This document shows positions 5,200 to 6,141 of a stretch of DNA of 6,141 bases, piece after piece; within the stretch, counting starts at the first letter, position 1; every line of letters starts with the position of its first letter. The stretch lies in assembly GCA_946529195.1 (NCBI GenBank), contig CAMMZE010000070.1:1-6141 (forward strand). The letters are read 5' to 3'. Position numbers and translations under genes: made by a program. Source of the stretch: an uncultured Lachnospiraceae bacterium. Its GTDB lineage: Bacteria > Bacillota_A > Clostridia > Lachnospirales > Lachnospiraceae. The notes below the pieces were generated by a model. The model was not told the DNA's origin. It saw only the letters and a list, made by a program, of their open reading frames with translations, and searched no databases.

Positions 5200-5228
5200 G
5201 GGAGACAGAGAACCGTCCCCTGTCTCCC
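5200..5228 (-). repeat. 29-bp REP-like hairpin repeat, copy 2 (inverted)
   Basis: The exact reverse complement of copy 1 over all 29 bases. It begins at the base immediately after the stop codon of the RseC-like gene (5229-5231). Each convergent gene is thus followed at once by a copy in the same orientation relative to that gene. The match ends sharply at 29 bp on both sides, which defines the unit. Together with copy 1 it brackets the terminator in a 130-bp MITE-like inverted arrangement. Confidence 0.85.
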
Positions 5229-5630
5229 CTAGCGAATAATATCCTTTGATCTCTGCACGATTCTGACAATGCGGTACTCCTGACGTTTATTGAGTCTGAC
5301 CTTACGGTTCAGGATCCAGGCCACAACAAACCCCATAGCCCCAAGAATCACAGCTGATAAAATCCTTTCCGGTATGGCAAGGCTTCCTGTCGCCAGGATG
5401 CCGACCAGGGTCAGCGCTACCGGAATAAGGTAAAAGTAGATTCTTTTCGAGATTCCTTCTCCGCTTTTAATCTCTTTGATTTCCACAATATCACCGCGCT
5501 TTGCGCGTTTCTTTCTCTTTGTTTCCGGATCCACCGCAATATATCGTTCTTTTCCCATATTGCCCTGTGCGTCGATCGGTGCCACCTCAGCATATCCCTT
5601 GGAAATATCGTCTGTGACCTTTGCCTGCAT
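5229..5630 (-). CDS. small two-TM membrane protein, possibly RseC-like
   Basis: 133 residues from the chosen ATG at 5630. Order: a short N-terminal region (MQAKVTDDISKGYAEVAPI), a basic stretch KRKKRAKRGDIVEI (38-51), TM segment 1 (about 64-83), TM segment 2 (about 88-106), and a basic tail NRKVRLNKRQEYRIVRIV (108-125). A small beta-rich N-domain, a GDIVEI motif before two close helices, and a charged tail recall the RseC/MucC (SoxR-reducing system) family. However, the cysteines typical of RseC are wholly absent, so redox activity is unlikely and the resemblance may be only architectural. An upstream TTG at 5663 would add 11 residues, but AGGAGG six bases before the ATG favours the shorter form. 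It has its own promoter. Function not recognised. Confidence 0.75.
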   Translation of the reverse strand: MQAKVTDDISKGYAEVAPIDAQGNMGKERYIAVDPETKRKKRAKRGDIVEIKEIKSGEGISKRIYFYLIPVALTLVGILATGSLAIPERILSAVILGAMGFVVAWILNRKVRLNKRQEYRIVRIVQRSKDIIR

Positions 5631-5636
5631 CTCATG

Positions 5637-5642
5637 CCTCCT
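5637..5642 (-). promoter_or_regulatory. ribosome binding site that decides the RseC-like start
   Basis: AGGAGG on the minus strand is six bases before the ATG at 5630. It lies inside the longer reading frame that begins at TTG 5663, so it argues for the internal ATG. Confidence 0.8.
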
Positions 5643-5665
5643 GTCAGAGTTTTTCTTTTTCAACT

Positions 5666-5694
5666 ATTATAAACATAAGACGCCGGGAGCGCAA
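5666..5694 (-). promoter_or_regulatory. candidate promoter of the RseC-like gene
   Basis: A consensus TATAAT (5666-5671) on the minus strand is 17 bp from TTGCGC (5689-5694), which matches only the TTG of the -35 consensus. The predicted start near 5659 gives a leader of about 28 bases. The -35 lies in the loop and inner stem of the hairpin at 5677-5710. Confidence 0.5.
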
Positions 5695-5710
5695 GGCTCT
5701 CCGGCGCCTT
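5677..5710 (-). terminator. probable terminator of the AtoE-type transporter gene
   Basis: A GC-rich hairpin: arms 5677-5690 and 5696-5710 around a five-base loop, with one bulged T (5700) and one mismatch. It is 48 bp beyond the transporter stop codon. The following T-run is interrupted (TCTTATGTTTAT on the minus strand), so termination may be partial and some read-through into the RseC-like gene is possible. The remaining gap, 5711-5758, shows nothing certain. Confidence 0.6.
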
Positions 5711-5758
5711 TATCATGCGTAATACATTACGTATTTAATATGGGATTGTCCCTCACCC

Positions 5759-6141
5759 TTACATAAACATCGGGATGAAGTACAGGCCAAGGCAAACGAT
5801 TACGATCCAGAATACGCAGATGAATGCCATGAATCCCCAAACGTCCTTCAGCTTCATACCTACTACGGAAAGAGCAGGAATTACATACAGAGGCTGAAGC
5901 AGGTTGGTAGCCTCGTCGCCGTATACGAATGCGTTCAGGCAGTTTACAAGGTTTGCACCCTGGATTCTCTCTACCGCACCAACGATCAGAGGACCCTGAA
6001 CGGTGAACTGACCACCCTGAGACGGAATGAACAGGTTTACAAGGCAAGCAGACAGGAATACGAAAATCGGCAGTGTCTGTCCGTTTGCAACGGATACGAT
6101 AGCGTTTACAAGAGCGTTACCAAGACCGCCCTCGATGTACA
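5759..6141 (-). CDS. AtoE-type short-chain fatty acid transporter, C-terminal part (cut by window edge)
   Basis: Reading the minus strand from the right edge gives 126 uninterrupted residues ending at TAA (5759-5761); the N-terminus lies outside. Key segments: NLFIPSQGGQFTVQGPLI in the first half, and YGDEATNLLQPLYVIPALS then GMKLKDVWGFMAF towards the end. These match the C-terminal pattern of the AtoE/SCFA transporter family (PSGGGQWxVQGP, then GDxxTNxxQPfwxxPxLxxxGlKxxDIMG). Strongly hydrophobic stretches cover about IVSVANGQTLPIFVFLSACLV and the last 25 residues. AtoE proteins take up short-chain fatty acids such as acetoacetate or butyrate. Frame openness and family match make this a real gene, but substrate cannot be fixed from the fragment. 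Partners such as atoD/atoA or beta-oxidation genes, if present, would be to the right. Confidence 0.85.
   Translation of the reverse strand, partial: YIEGGLGNALVNAIVSVANGQTLPIFVFLSACLVNLFIPSQGGQFTVQGPLIVGAVERIQGANLVNCLNAFVYGDEATNLLQPLYVIPALSVVGMKLKDVWGFMAFICVFWIVIVCLGLYFIPMFM

Noticed and set aside
5631..5663. TTG start adding 11 residues to the RseC-like protein
   Set aside because: The extension is encoded by the leader and contains the AGGAGG site of the internal ATG; TTG has no good site of its own.
5718..5731. CGTAATACATTACG inverted repeat after the transporter stop
   Set aside because: Short 6-bp arms in AT-rich intergenic DNA, no promoter beside it; not distinguishable from chance.
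5727..6047. 106-codon minus-strand frame at the right edge
   Set aside because: A different frame of the same strand gives an intact AtoE-family C-terminus; this one is Arg/Cys/Ser-rich and lacks family features.

Overview
The window looks like chromosomal DNA of a Gram-positive Clostridia bacterium, most likely a Lachnospiraceae-type gut anaerobe. The reasons are moderate GC content, strong AGGAGG-type ribosome sites, two DegV-family genes with a DUF1836 regulator, a ThrH-type HAD phosphatase beside a long-form purC, and a GGGAGACAGGGGACGG-type REP sequence. The taxonomic call is inference from gene content, not from a marker gene. No RNA genes, CRISPR arrays or transposase genes are visible.

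Layout, left to right. Positions 1-180 hold no gene, only a perfect 36-bp palindrome and a strong hairpin terminator. On the minus strand, a two-gene operon (degV-family gene 1, then a hemolysin III/TrhA-type membrane protein) is read leftward from a near-consensus promoter at 1862-1890. Divergent from it, on the plus strand, is a DUF1836 gene encoding a MerR-like helix-turn-helix protein, with its own promoter at 1922-1950. Two copies of a GGTTTTTCAAAAAC palindrome sit in this 206-bp divergent gap and bracket the degV promoter. The DUF1836 gene runs tail-to-tail into a second degV-family gene and overlaps it by 21 bp. That second gene has a separate 8-5-8 inverted repeat just downstream of its own promoter.

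The next block, on the plus strand, is purC (SAICAR synthetase, purine synthesis) followed after 12 bp by a thrH-type phosphoserine phosphatase/homoserine phosphotransferase. It ends in a compact 132-bp intergenic element: a 29-bp REP-like sequence, a 19-bp-stem terminator, and a perfect inverted copy of the same 29-bp sequence. Beyond it, on the minus strand, lie a small two-TM protein loosely resembling RseC and, cut by the window edge, the C-terminus of an AtoE-type short-chain fatty acid transporter.

How the genes may work together: DegV proteins are fatty-acid-binding (FakB-like) proteins, and PAQR/hemolysin III proteins are linked to membrane homeostasis. The left half is therefore plausibly a fatty-acid or membrane-lipid module controlled by the DUF1836 protein through the paired palindromes. 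The gene families and DNA sites are seen directly; the regulatory link is a hypothesis. A second notable structure is that the terminators at 112-156 and 5130-5191 share near-identical shoulders around unrelated stems, which suggests a dispersed terminator-bearing repeat.
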